Assembly: GCF_900107115.1 (NCBI RefSeq)
Contig: NZ_FNOS01000003.1
Location: 186,001-250,000 of the forward strand
DNA length: 64,000 nucleotides
Direction: 5' to 3'
Source of the DNA: Salimicrobium album
Lineage (GTDB): Bacteria > Bacillota > Bacilli > Bacillales > Halobacillaceae
Shown here piece by piece: positions 24,165 to 32,823 of this stretch. The notes below the pieces were generated by a model, which did not search any database, had not been told where the DNA came from, and saw nothing but the letters and a program-made list of their open reading frames with translations. A program made the position numbers and the translations under genes. Position 1 is the stretch's first letter. Every line of letters starts with the position of its first letter.

Positions 24165-25832
24165 TCAGTATTTTTTAATATGATAAACGACGGACTCATA
24201 AGGTCTCAGATCGATACTTGTACTCATGGAAGGAGGTGTGTCATAGTTCGAGATCAGCACGACCCCTTCTCCCTGCACCCGTTCCGGCAACGCGGCCTTC
24301 GTTTCTGTGCCGTAAAAGTTACTGACGGTAACGAGACGTTCGTTCTCCGTTTCGCGTTTATAAGCGAAAAGAGAAGGGTCCTCTTCAAGCAGAAGTTCAT
24401 AGTCCCCATGAGTGATAATGTCGTACTCTTTCCGCAGACGGATCAGCTTCTGATAATATTGGAAAACCGAATCTTCCTGCTGAAGTTCCTTTTCAGCGTT
24501 GATGTATTTATAATTATCCGGGACACCGATCCATGGCGTGCCTGTCGTAAAACCGGCGTTCTTCCCGCTGTCCCACTGCATCGGTGTACGACTGTTATCC
24601 CGTGATTTCTGTTTAAGAATGCCGATGATCTCCTCTTCCGATTTCCCCTGTTCCTTCATCATCTCATAACTGTTGAGGGATTCCACGTCCCGATACTCTT
24701 CGATCGATTCGAAGCCCGGATTCGGCATTCCTATCTCTTCTCCCTGATAGATGTAAGGGGTGCCTTTCATCATATGCATAGTAGCAGCCAGCATCTTCGC
24801 AGAAGTGACCCGGTACTCCCCGTCATCCCCGAAGCGGGAGACGACGCGCGGCTGATCGTGGTTGCACCAGAAGAGCGCGTTCCACCCTCCCCCTTCATGC
24901 ATTCCTGTCTGCCACTCGCTCAATATACGTTTCAACTCCTGAAGGTCGAAAGGCGCCTTCGTCCACTTCTCACCGTTCGGATAGTCGACTTTCAAATGAT
25001 GGAAATTGAACGTCATGCTCAGTTCCTGACGCTCCGGACGGGTGTACTTGATGCAGTGGGCGATGGTGGTCGAGGACATCTCCCCTACGGTCATCAGATC
25101 GTGCGGTGCAAATACTTCTCGGTTCATTTCATGCATGAATTCATGCACCCGGGGCCCGTCCGTGTAGAACTTCCGCCCGTCTCCCGTATCGTCGTCCGGA
25201 AAACGCTGGTCTTTTGATACGAGATTGATTACATCAAGACGGAACCCGTCGATGCCTTTCTCCGCCCAGTGTCTCATCATATCGTACACGTCCCGGCGTA
25301 CGTCTTCATTTTCCCAGTTCAGATCCGCCTGCGTTACGTCGAAAAGATGGAGATAATACTGACCTGTATCCTCATCGTATTTCCACGCATTACCCCCGAA
25401 TTTCGACTGCCAGTTCGTCGGTTCCTCTCCGTTCACCGGATCCTTCCATATATAGTAATCGCGATAAGGGTTATCCTTCGATGTCAGAGACTCCCGGAAC
25501 CACCTGTGTTCGGTTGACGTATGGTTAACAACTATATCCATGATCACTTTGATACCACGCCGGTGCGCTTCTTCCAGCAGACGTTCGAAGTCTTCCATCG
25601 TTCCGTATTCTTCGTGGATGTCAAAATAATCACTTATATCGTACCCGTTGTCATTCTGCGGAGACTTATAGACAGGTGTGAGCCAGATCACATCCGCCCC
25701 GAGTTCCCTGATATAGTCGAGTTTTTCAATGATTCCCTGAATATCACCCGTACCATTGCCGGTAGTATCATTGAAACTCTTTGGATAAATCTGATAAACA
25801 ACCGCTTTCTGCCACCATGGTGCCGTTTCCAT
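24165..25832 (-). CDS. treA: Trehalose-6-phosphate hydrolase (alpha,alpha-phosphotrehalase)
   Basis: This GH13 enzyme splits trehalose-6-phosphate, delivered by the PTS, into glucose and glucose-6-phosphate in the cytosol. The 555-residue protein shows DIVVNHTS, the nucleophile Asp in GFRLDVINLVS, the acid Glu in MTVGEMSS and the third carboxylate in NHDQPRV. The length is typical. It lies between treP and treR in the same order as in B. subtilis. Confidence 0.93.
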   Translation of the reverse strand: METAPWWQKAVVYQIYPKSFNDTTGNGTGDIQGIIEKLDYIRELGADVIWLTPVYKSPQNDNGYDISDYFDIHEEYGTMEDFERLLEEAHRRGIKVIMDIVVNHTSTEHRWFRESLTSKDNPYRDYYIWKDPVNGEEPTNWQSKFGGNAWKYDEDTGQYYLHLFDVTQADLNWENEDVRRDVYDMMRHWAEKGIDGFRLDVINLVSKDQRFPDDDTGDGRKFYTDGPRVHEFMHEMNREVFAPHDLMTVGEMSSTTIAHCIKYTRPERQELSMTFNFHHLKVDYPNGEKWTKAPFDLQELKRILSEWQTGMHEGGGWNALFWCNHDQPRVVSRFGDDGEYRVTSAKMLAATMHMMKGTPYIYQGEEIGMPNPGFESIEEYRDVESLNSYEMMKEQGKSEEEIIGILKQKSRDNSRTPMQWDSGKNAGFTTGTPWIGVPDNYKYINAEKELQQEDSVFQYYQKLIRLRKEYDIITHGDYELLLEEDPSLFAYKRETENERLVTVSNFYGTETKAALPERVQGEGVVLISNYDTPPSMSTSIDLRPYESVVYHIKKY

Positions 25833-25908
25833 ACAAATACCTCCTTTTTTTGTTTACGATAAACCGGAAGCCGTGAAGGTATCAGGACCCACACGGCTGG
25901 CTGAGTTA

Positions 25909-27318
25909 TTAAACGTCGCGTTTACGTTTGGCGTAAAGATATGTCGCCGTAAGAGGAAGAACGATGACAATCGCCATGCCGATCAGAAAGTCGCCCCAGT
26001 ACTCGTTCATGATCGAGAAAATACCGGGCACCCCGCCGACACCGATCGATGTGGCCAGCACGCCTCTTGAAGCTATATAAAGTCCGGCTATTCCAGAAGA
26101 GATAAGGGAAATGACGAACGGATACTTAAAGCGCAGGTTGACCCCGAACAGTGCCGGTTCTGTAATACCGAGCCATGCGGAAAGTCCGGAAGAACCGCTC
26201 AACCCTTTAAGTTTCTCGTCTTTCGTAGCAAGGAAAATCGCGAAAGCCGCCGACCCCTGAGCGATGTTCGACAGAGCAAGCATCGGCCAAAGGAACGTAC
26301 TCCCGGTACTGCCGACGAGCTGAATATCGACGGCCAGGAACGTATGGTGCATACCCGTAATAACGAGTGCTCCGTAAAGCCCGCCGTACAAAAGACCACC
26401 GGCCCAGGCTGCCATATCAAAGAGTGCGATAAAACCGTCGCTGATTCCATTACCGATAGCGAAAGTGACCGGTCCGATAAAGATGAACGTAAGAAATCCT
26501 GTTACGAGAAGAGCGACCGGGGCCACGATAAGCAGCTGGATACTTTCCGGAATTCTTTTGCGCAGGAACAGTTCTATTTTCGTAAGAACCCATGCAGCTA
26601 CAAGTACCGGAAGTACCTGACCCTGATAACCGATCTTATCGACTTCGAATCCGAACAGGTTCCAGACGGGAACCGTCCCTTCTTTGACAGCCTCCCCGTA
26701 ACCGTAAGCACTCAACAGTTCCGGGTTAACAAGAACGAGACCAATCAGCATACCAAGAAGAGGTGTACCTCCGAATTTCTTGGCAGCTGACCACCCTATG
26801 AGCGCCGGCAGGAAGACGAATGCCGTATTCGCGATGACTATAATCATGTTCGCGAAACCGGACCACTGCGGATAAACATCAATAATCGACTGCTCCTCGA
26901 AGAAAATCCCCGGTCCAGTGAGCAGGTTATTCAGACCAAGCAGGAGCCCTGCCGTGATGATAGCCGGCAGAATCGGAATGAATATGTCCGCAAGTGTCTT
27001 CACACCGCGTTGAAGGGGGTTCATCTTGCCTTCTGTCTGTTCTTTGACTTCTTCCTTCGAGGCTTCCCCGATTCCGGCAAGTTCTATAAATTCGTTGTAG
27101 ACTTTGTCCACTGTACCCTGACCGATAACGACCTGAAACTGATTGTTGGCAGAGAACGATCCTTTTACAACATCGAGCTCATCCAGCCTTTTCTGATCTA
27201 CAATCCCCTCATCTCCCAGTGCAAGCCGTAAGCGTGTTACGCAGTGAGTAGCCGCCTCCACGTTTTCTTTACCGCCCAGAGCTTCGAGGATCTGTTCTGC
27301 TTCTTTACGATAGTCCAC
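25909..27318 (-). CDS. treP: PTS trehalose-specific transporter EIIBC
   Basis: The 469-residue protein has an N-terminal EIIB domain with the phospho-Cys in AATHCVTRLRLAL (Cys27) and a C-terminal EIIC domain with about ten membrane segments, including GITEPALFGVNLR. It imports trehalose as the 6-phosphate; a EIIA domain is missing and must be supplied by another protein, as in B. subtilis. Translation starts at GTG 27318 after AGGAGGG. Upstream are a cre-like site and two TreR operators. Confidence 0.93.
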   Translation of the reverse strand: MDYRKEAEQILEALGGKENVEAATHCVTRLRLALGDEGIVDQKRLDELDVVKGSFSANNQFQVVIGQGTVDKVYNEFIELAGIGEASKEEVKEQTEGKMNPLQRGVKTLADIFIPILPAIITAGLLLGLNNLLTGPGIFFEEQSIIDVYPQWSGFANMIIVIANTAFVFLPALIGWSAAKKFGGTPLLGMLIGLVLVNPELLSAYGYGEAVKEGTVPVWNLFGFEVDKIGYQGQVLPVLVAAWVLTKIELFLRKRIPESIQLLIVAPVALLVTGFLTFIFIGPVTFAIGNGISDGFIALFDMAAWAGGLLYGGLYGALVITGMHHTFLAVDIQLVGSTGSTFLWPMLALSNIAQGSAAFAIFLATKDEKLKGLSGSSGLSAWLGITEPALFGVNLRFKYPFVISLISSGIAGLYIASRGVLATSIGVGGVPGIFSIMNEYWGDFLIGMAIVIVLPLTATYLYAKRKRDV

Positions 27319-27353
27319 GTCATTCCCTCCTTAAAATATCTTGACTGATATAC

Positions 27354-27367
27354 TACAACCGCTTTCA
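27354..27367 (-). promoter_or_regulatory. Catabolite-responsive element before treP
   Basis: On the minus strand TGAAAGCGGTTGTA matches the CcpA cre consensus TGWAANCGNTNNCA at 13 of 14 positions. It lies about 36 bases before the treP start. Confidence 0.65.
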
Positions 27368-27379
27368 TTTTCTGGCGTC

Positions 27380-27391
27380 TTGTATATACAA
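27380..27391. promoter_or_regulatory. TreR operator 1
   Basis: TTGTATATACAA is identical to the known tre operator palindrome of B. subtilis. It lies 62 bases before the treP start codon. Confidence 0.9.
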
Positions 27392-27411
27392 CTTGTGTTA
27401 ATTATTTTAAT

Positions 27412-27423
27412 TTGTATATACAG
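27412..27423. promoter_or_regulatory. TreR operator 2
   Basis: TTGTATATACAG matches the tre operator at 11 of 12 positions. Its centre is 32 bases (about three helical turns) from operator 1, which suits cooperative binding over the treP promoter. Confidence 0.85.
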
Positions 27424-27467
27424 GAATGACAACCCTTACATTTCAAAAAACAGAAATTTCTGCTACT

Positions 27468-27483
27468 ATGTGTATATACACAT
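27468..27483. promoter_or_regulatory. TreR-like palindrome at the pncA start site
   Basis: ATGTGTATATACACAT is a perfect 16-base palindrome that shares the core TGTATATACA with the two tre operators. It lies just after a candidate -10 (TACTAT, 27463-27468; -35 TTCAAA 16 bases upstream) and before the pncA ribosome site, so it would cover the transcription start. Confidence 0.65.
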
Positions 27484-27502
27484 GTAAAGGTGGATGGTTG
27501 AA

Positions 27503-28054
27503 ATGTTGAAAAAAGCTTTACTGGTCATCGATTATACCAACGATTTCGTTCACGAAAACGGGGCACTCACCTGCGGGGAACCGGGACAGGAGATAGACGG
27601 AAACATAGCCGGCCATATTCACGAATTTGCGCACAACCGGGAAGATATATTCTTCCTGACGGATGCTCATCACGAAAAAGACACCCGTCACCCGGAGACC
27701 GATCTTTTCCCGCCCCACAATATCATCGGTACCTCGGGACGCGACTTATACGGAGAAGTGGAGAAAGCGTCGGGACAATACAAGAACGAACCGTTCGTGC
27801 ACTACCTGGATAAAACGAGGTACAGCGCTTTCGCCGGTACCCCGCTCGATCTTCTTCTGAAAGAAAGAGGAATACGGGAACTTCACATAACCGGTGTCTG
27901 TACGGATATCTGTATCCTTCATACTGCTGTGGATGCTTACAATTTAAGTTACCCGACGGTCATCAATCGAAACGCAGTGGCTTCATTTAATCAGCAGGGA
28001 CATGAGTGGGCGCTCGGGCACTTCGCCTCCTGTCTCGGTGCTACCGTCTACTGA
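27503..28054 (+). CDS. pncA: Nicotinamidase PncA
   Basis: The enzyme deamidates nicotinamide to nicotinate in NAD salvage. The 183-residue protein has the isochorismatase-fold triad Asp10 (VIDYTND), Lys104 (DKTRYSAFAGT) and Cys137 (CTDICILHTAVDAY), and metal ligands Asp54, His56 and His63 (DAHHEKDTRHPE). It is close in length and pattern to B. subtilis PncA. An ATG three codons upstream (27494) is too close to the ribosome site, so 27503 is chosen. A TreR-like palindrome lies at its promoter. Confidence 0.92.
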   Translation: MLKKALLVIDYTNDFVHENGALTCGEPGQEIDGNIAGHIHEFAHNREDIFFLTDAHHEKDTRHPETDLFPPHNIIGTSGRDLYGEVEKASGQYKNEPFVHYLDKTRYSAFAGTPLDLLLKERGIRELHITGVCTDICILHTAVDAYNLSYPTVINRNAVASFNQQGHEWALGHFASCLGATVY

Positions 28055-28172
28055 GAAGCGTTTACAAGTTTTTCTGTTTGAATTTAAGGTGGAAATCGCA
28101 TATTATAAATGATGGATAATAACGACTTAATGATTTTTATCAGTCAGAGAATAGAAAACAGGAGGAATCACC

Positions 28173-29132
28173 ATGAGCTCAGATTACCGGGTTCTTCTCT
28201 ATTACAAATACGTTGATTTACCAGACTACGAAGAATACTGTGCCAATCACTTACATTTCTGTAAAGATCTTGGTCTCCGGGGTCGTATTATTGTAGCTCC
28301 GGAAGGTATTAACGGAACAGTATCGGGGACGGTCGAACAGGTAGAGGAATACATGGAATATGTGCGTTCAGATGAACGGTTCGCTGACATCCATTTTAAA
28401 ATCGATGAACATGAAGGTCACGCTTTCAAGAAAATGCACTGCCGTGTGAAGCCGGAACTCGTCAACTGGAATATCGAGGAAGACGACATCGACCCGAAAA
28501 CGTTCGGAGGGCAGCATCTGAAACCGAAAGAGTTCCGTGAAATGCTTGAAGACGAAGATACCATCGTCATTGACGGACGTAATGAATACGAATATCGTAT
28601 CGGCCATTTCCGTAACGCGATACGTCCCGACGTGAACTTCTCCCGGGAGTTTCCGGAGTGGATAGCGGAGAAAGCCGAAGAATGGAAGGACAAAAAGGTG
28701 CTGACTTATTGTACCGGCGGTATCCGTTGTGAAAAACTCACCGGCATACTGAAGAAAAACGGAGTAGAAGATGTTTATCAGCTCGAAGGCGGAATTACTA
28801 CGTACGGAAAAGACCCGGAAGTCCAGGGTGAGCTGTTCGATGGCAAAATGTACGTATTTGATGAACGGGTTACCGTTCCGGTGAACCAGAAAGAAGAAGT
28901 GATCGTAGCTGAATGCGAGCACTGCGGCAAGAAAGAAGACCGTATGATCAACTGTTCTAACCCGGGCTGCAACCGTCAGTACGTCTGCTGCGAAGATTGT
29001 GAACAGACATACCATGCCGCCTGCACGATTGAATGCAAAGAACATCCGGAAAACCGCTGGAGCCCCGAGCTCGGAACGCAGATTGATAAATATACGCGTA
29101 TGCAACAGGAGAAAATGAGACAGAAAGCTTAA
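28173..29132 (+). CDS. trhO: tRNA uridine-34 hydroxylase TrhO (YbfQ-like rhodanese)
   Basis: TrhO makes 5-hydroxyuridine at the wobble base of tRNA, an oxygen-dependent route to mo5U/cmo5U. The 319-residue protein has an N-terminal ferredoxin-like domain (about 1-95), a rhodanese domain with the catalytic Cys in YCTGGIRCEK (near residue 185) and a C-terminal Cys-rich region (CEHCGKK, CSNPGCNRQYVCCEDC) that looks metal-binding. AGGAGG precedes the ATG. It is monocistronic and ends at a strong terminator. Confidence 0.9.
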   Translation: MSSDYRVLLYYKYVDLPDYEEYCANHLHFCKDLGLRGRIIVAPEGINGTVSGTVEQVEEYMEYVRSDERFADIHFKIDEHEGHAFKKMHCRVKPELVNWNIEEDDIDPKTFGGQHLKPKEFREMLEDEDTIVIDGRNEYEYRIGHFRNAIRPDVNFSREFPEWIAEKAEEWKDKKVLTYCTGGIRCEKLTGILKKNGVEDVYQLEGGITTYGKDPEVQGELFDGKMYVFDERVTVPVNQKEEVIVAECEHCGKKEDRMINCSNPGCNRQYVCCEDCEQTYHAACTIECKEHPENRWSPELGTQIDKYTRMQQEKMRQKA

Positions 29133-29158
29133 AGCTTCTCAGTCTTCCAATAATCAGC

Positions 29159-29206
29159 AAAACCCCTGCAGATGTGCCTGACCGGCTTTCTGCAGGGGTT
29201 TTTATT
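29159..29206. terminator. Bidirectional terminator of trhO and the ThiD/PdxK gene
   Basis: AAAACCCCTGCAG and CTGCAGGGGTTTTT form a 13-bp stem with T-runs on both strands. Confidence 0.92.
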
Positions 29207-29215
29207 TAGGTATTT

Positions 29216-30022
29216 TCATCTTTTCCTTCCAAAAATACGCTCGGCTGCGTGATAGGTGGAGCCGATTCCTTCACCGAAAGATAACGCATGACGAATAGCT
29301 TCCGTAACGAAATATTTCGCTTCCTCCACGGCTCTATCCATCGGCAGTCCTTTGGCAAGGCCAGCTGCAATGGAAGCCGAATACGTGCATCCGGCCCCGC
29401 TTGTATGAATCGTATCAATCCGCTCGGAACGGTATTCCTTCACTTCCGTTCCATCGAACAGGAGGTCGACGGCCGGATAATCGGACAACCCTCCGCCTTT
29501 CAAAAGGACGTAGTCCGCCCCGAAACTGTGCAGCTGCTTCACGTCCCTCTCCATCTCTTCAATCGTTTCGGGAGCCCTTCTGCCGAGAAGCTTTCCTGCT
29601 TCCTGTAAATTCGGAGTGATCACTGCAGCAAGCGGAATCAGTTCTTCTTTCAAACTTTCCACCGCCTCCTCCTTCAGGAGCTGGGTTCCCATCTTACCGA
29701 TCATGACCGGATCCAGAACGTACGGAACCTGTTTATACCTTTTCAGGAGTTCTGCCGTCGCTTCAATAATCTCTTTTGTAAACAGCATACCGGTCTTCAG
29801 GGCGTCGGCTCCCACATGCTCCATCGACGCGTGAACCTGAGCCTGCACAGATTCGACCGGCTGGGTGAACACCCCTGTATCCGTCACCGAATTGTTGGCA
29901 ACGAGAGCCGTGACCGCACTCATTCCATATACGTTGTGTTCTTCAAACGTTTTCAGGTCCGCCTGAATACCTGCACTCCCCTGGCTGGCCGAGCCGGCAA
30001 TGCTTAACACCCTTGGTATCAT
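29216..30022 (-). CDS. thiD: Hydroxymethylpyrimidine/pyridoxine kinase (ThiD/PdxK family)
   Basis: The 268-residue ribokinase-like protein begins with LSIAGSASQGSAGIQADLK and has VLDPVMIGK, ITPNLQEA and the active-site Cys motif SGAGCTYSA. These fit the family that phosphorylates hydroxymethylpyrimidine for thiamine or B6 vitamers for pyridoxal phosphate. The usual AGSDxSGGAGIQ is altered to AGSASQGSAGIQ. Sequence by eye does not separate ThiD from PdxK (B. subtilis has both), and no thiamine genes are adjacent. It is monocistronic. Confidence 0.8.
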   Translation of the reverse strand: MIPRVLSIAGSASQGSAGIQADLKTFEEHNVYGMSAVTALVANNSVTDTGVFTQPVESVQAQVHASMEHVGADALKTGMLFTKEIIEATAELLKRYKQVPYVLDPVMIGKMGTQLLKEEAVESLKEELIPLAAVITPNLQEAGKLLGRRAPETIEEMERDVKQLHSFGADYVLLKGGGLSDYPAVDLLFDGTEVKEYRSERIDTIHTSGAGCTYSASIAAGLAKGLPMDRAVEEAKYFVTEAIRHALSFGEGIGSTYHAAERIFGRKR

Positions 30023-30076
30023 TATCGTTCCACCTTTCTTCTGTTTTCTACTATAATGTAAATCAGGAGGTTGCCT

Positions 30077-31009
30077 ATGGCTAAATATCCCGAGTTATCC
30101 TGGTCCATTGCCAGACACAATACACTTATGACCTGCGCACGTAAATACGTTTATCATTACTACACTTCCCATAATGGATGGATCAGTAATATAGACAGTT
30201 TACAGCATCAGGCATACAGGCTCAAAAAAATAACGAACCTGGAAATGTATTTCGGAAGTATCGTTCACGAAACAGTTGAAAAAGCCGTTGCCCATTACCG
30301 CACCACCGGTGAACTGCCGGGGGAGGATAAGATGAAAAACTACATCCGTCAGAAACTCAACCTCGCCTACCGGGATTCCTATCACCGGGAGTATAGCTGG
30401 TGGCGGCGGCCGAAAGGCTACATCATGCTCCATGAGGTATATTACGGAAACACGATTCCGGAAGAAAAAATAGATAAAATCAAGTACCGCCTCGACACCG
30501 TTCTTAAAAATTTTCTTTCCAGCCCCACTTTTCGCGATATGCTCGATACGGAAAACACGGACTTTGTGGAATCCGAGAAGTTTCGCTACTTACTGATCGA
30601 CGGGGTGAAAGTCTGGGTCGTTATGGACCTTCTTTACTACCATCATCAGTCAGGCAAGTGGGTTATCGTCGACTGGAAGACGGGGAAACAGACAGAAGAG
30701 GACCGTAACCAGCTGGCCCTTTATGCCATGTATGTGAAGCATACTTTTCCTGTAGAGTCCCTTGATGAGATTACGATCCGGAACGAATATCTTCTTGACG
30801 GGAGCACCGAAGAACATAAGCTTACCGAAGAAGAAATCGTCCGCGTGCAGGATATGTTCAATCTCAGCCTCCGGGAAATGGAAGAATATATGGAAGACAG
30901 GGGAAAAAACATACCGAAACCCATCACCTCTTTCCCTATGCAGCAAAACAGGAGTATTTGCGCCTCCTGCAACTTTCAGGAACTATGTTTTCCGGAGGGT
31001 TATGTTTAA
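30077..31009 (+). CDS. PD-(D/E)XK nuclease with Cas4/AddB-like Fe-S cysteines
   Basis: The 310-residue RecB-family protein has the QhxxY-type nuclease core: His in IVHETVEKA (near 75), Asp in WVVMDLLYY and VDWKTGKQTEEDRNQLALYAMYV around residue 200. Cys20 near the N-terminus and Cys295, 298 and 304 at the C-terminus (CASCNFQELC) have the spacing of the iron-sulfur staple of AddB and Cas4. It is therefore probably a DNA exonuclease with a [4Fe-4S] cluster. There is no CRISPR or helicase partner nearby. AGGAGG precedes the ATG at 30077. Confidence 0.82.
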   Translation: MAKYPELSWSIARHNTLMTCARKYVYHYYTSHNGWISNIDSLQHQAYRLKKITNLEMYFGSIVHETVEKAVAHYRTTGELPGEDKMKNYIRQKLNLAYRDSYHREYSWWRRPKGYIMLHEVYYGNTIPEEKIDKIKYRLDTVLKNFLSSPTFRDMLDTENTDFVESEKFRYLLIDGVKVWVVMDLLYYHHQSGKWVIVDWKTGKQTEEDRNQLALYAMYVKHTFPVESLDEITIRNEYLLDGSTEEHKLTEEEIVRVQDMFNLSLREMEEYMEDRGKNIPKPITSFPMQQNRSICASCNFQELCFPEGYV

Positions 31010-31075
31010 AACGGCAGCGAACAGGATATGTATTATAAAGTAGACAAACAAATCGAAGGGAGCTTTGATCAATTT

Positions 31076-31711
31076 ATGAAAGTACTAGTAGCTGGTGCAA
31101 ACGGAAAAACAGGACGTTTGCTCATACAATATCTAAAAGAAGATGGACACGAACCGTACGGCATGGTTCGTAAAGAAGAACAGAAAGGTACAATCGAATC
31201 ACTCGGCGGTATCCCGGTTCTTGCTGACGTAACGAAAGATGTCGGTCACGGTGTAAAAGGCATGGACGCTGTCATATTTGCAGCAGGCTCCGGCTCAAGC
31301 ACAGGACCTGAAGAGACGGTAAGAGTCGACCAGGAAGGCGCCATCAATCTGATTAAGCATACGGAAGAATTCGGCATGACCAAATTCGTTATGCTGAGCT
31401 CTATTGCCGCAGGAGACCCGAGCCGTGTAGGTGAAGATATGCGCCATTACATGGAAGCGAAAGGTAAAGCGGATGAGTATCTGCAAAGTACGGAACTGGA
31501 TTACACAATCGTACGTCCAGGCGGTCTGACCGACGGCGATTCCACTTCCAAGATTACAGTGGGCGACACAGTTGATTTTGGTGAAATCCCTCGTGCGGAC
31601 GTAGCTAAAACTATCATCGCGGCGCTTCAGGAACCGAACGCTTTCCACAAGGCTTTCGAAGTGATCAGCGGCGATACTCAAATCGAAGAAGCTCTTAAAA
31701 CATTGAGATAA
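31076..31711 (+). CDS. yhfK: NAD(P)-binding SDR/NmrA-type protein (YhfK-like)
   Basis: The 211-residue Rossmann protein starts with the dinucleotide motif VAGANGKTGR, has IFAAGSGSSTGPEET, MLSSIAAGDPS and the YTIVRPGG motif of atypical short-chain dehydrogenases, and resembles B. subtilis YhfK throughout. Its substrate is unknown. The frame opens 16 codons upstream, but the Rossmann motif begins directly at the chosen ATG; GGGAG lies about 13 bases before it, a rather long spacing. Confidence 0.85.
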   Translation: MKVLVAGANGKTGRLLIQYLKEDGHEPYGMVRKEEQKGTIESLGGIPVLADVTKDVGHGVKGMDAVIFAAGSGSSTGPEETVRVDQEGAINLIKHTEEFGMTKFVMLSSIAAGDPSRVGEDMRHYMEAKGKADEYLQSTELDYTIVRPGGLTDGDSTSKITVGDTVDFGEIPRADVAKTIIAALQEPNAFHKAFEVISGDTQIEEALKTLR

Positions 31712-31741
31712 AATCGAGAATGTAAAAGTATCTATTACGAG

Positions 31742-31784
31742 AAAAGTCTCCCGCCTGCAGATATCTGCAGGGGGGAGACTTTTT
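31742..31784. terminator. Bidirectional terminator of yhfK and ypcP
   Basis: A stem of about 20 bp (AAAAGTCTCCC ... GGGGAGACTTTT with inner CTGCAGAT/ATCTGCAG) with T-runs on both strands. Confidence 0.92.
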
Positions 31785-31819
31785 AATGTATAACACTTAT
31801 TTTCTTCCGTATATTACCG

Positions 31820-32683
31820 TCATATCAGGTTTTTTCTCCAGTTTTTAAATTCGAGTTCATTGAATTTCCATGCCATTTTCTCTTCATCCACCTGAAGGAG
31901 AGCTTCCTCCAGTGGAAAATCAATTTCGACGTTGCAACGGATTGCGGCTAAACCCCTCGAAAGATGCAGCATATCGAGGTCCGTCTCGATTTTACTTCGC
32001 TGTGCTTTTGTAAGAGCGCTTATGTTTTCAAGTATCCCTTCAATCGTACCGTACTGATGCAACAGCTTCAGAGCGGTCTTCTCCCCTATCCCTTTCACTC
32101 CGGCGTAGTTGTCGCTGCTGTCTCCCATGAAAGCCTTCAGATCAATGAGCTGTTTCGGGGTGATCCCTTTTTCCTCTTTCAGCCTTTCTTCCGTATACTC
32201 GGCATAGTTACCGTACCCTTTTTTCAGTAATACTACAGAAACATTCGGTTCAAGCAGCTGCAGCATATCCTGATCACCAGTCAGAATCAGCACTTCGGCT
32301 TCTTCCCGGTAATGATGACTTAATGTCCCTATACAGTCGTCCGCTTCATACCCTGCCAAGCCGACGTTCGGTATATGTAGAGCTTCCATCACTTCTTTTG
32401 CCAGATCGAACTGTGGGACCATCTCTTCCGGAGGTGCGCTCCTGTTTGCTTTGTAGCTCTCGAGCATATCGTTTCTGAATGTTTTGCTGCCCATATCCCA
32501 GCAGGCGACGACGTGAGTCGGTTCATATTCCCTCACCGCCGAAAACAGATGCTTCACCATTCCGTACACGGCGTTTGTCGGTACACCTTTCGAATTGATC
32601 ATATAATAATTGCTCACAGCTGTAGCATAGAAGGCCCGGAACAGCAGCGCCATCCCGTCCACGAGCATCACTCTTTTAGACAT
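31820..32683 (-). CDS. ypcP: 5'-3' exonuclease / flap endonuclease YpcP
   Basis: The 287-residue protein is the stand-alone form of the DNA polymerase I 5'-nuclease domain. Metal-binding Asp are visible in MLVDGMAL, in GYEADDCIG, in ILTGDQDMLQL and in FMGDSSDNYAGVKGIGEKTA, the last with the helix-hairpin-helix. It removes RNA primers and flaps during replication and repair. It is monocistronic between yhfK and the aldehyde dehydrogenase gene, transcribed divergently from the latter. Confidence 0.9.
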   Translation of the reverse strand: MSKRVMLVDGMALLFRAFYATAVSNYYMINSKGVPTNAVYGMVKHLFSAVREYEPTHVVACWDMGSKTFRNDMLESYKANRSAPPEEMVPQFDLAKEVMEALHIPNVGLAGYEADDCIGTLSHHYREEAEVLILTGDQDMLQLLEPNVSVVLLKKGYGNYAEYTEERLKEEKGITPKQLIDLKAFMGDSSDNYAGVKGIGEKTALKLLHQYGTIEGILENISALTKAQRSKIETDLDMLHLSRGLAAIRCNVEIDFPLEEALLQVDEEKMAWKFNELEFKNWRKNLI

Positions 32684-32751
32684 CTTCCCACTCCTTTCCT
32701 ATCTCCGGTCATTATACCAGAAACAGGGTCCGCTATATATCCGTCAGATAA

Positions 32752-32780
32752 TTGACAATATTCCACCTTCGTGCTAAATT
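32752..32780 (+). promoter_or_regulatory. Promoter of the aldehyde dehydrogenase gene
   Basis: TTGACA and TAAATT are separated by 17 bases; a perfect cre follows directly. Confidence 0.75.
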
Positions 32781-32785
32781 TTATC

Positions 32786-32799
32786 TGTAAGCGTTTTCA
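32786..32799 (+). promoter_or_regulatory. Catabolite-responsive element of the aldehyde dehydrogenase gene
   Basis: TGTAAGCGTTTTCA matches the CcpA cre consensus at all defined positions. It lies about 6-19 bases after the predicted -10, where CcpA binding represses transcription in glucose. Confidence 0.85.
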
Positions 32800-32823
32800 A
32801 TAAAGCACAGGAGGATTGATTAA

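Noticed and set aside
27380-27483. Three similar palindromes considered as a short repeat array
   Set aside because: Spacing is uneven, and the sequences match the known tre operator, which explains them better.
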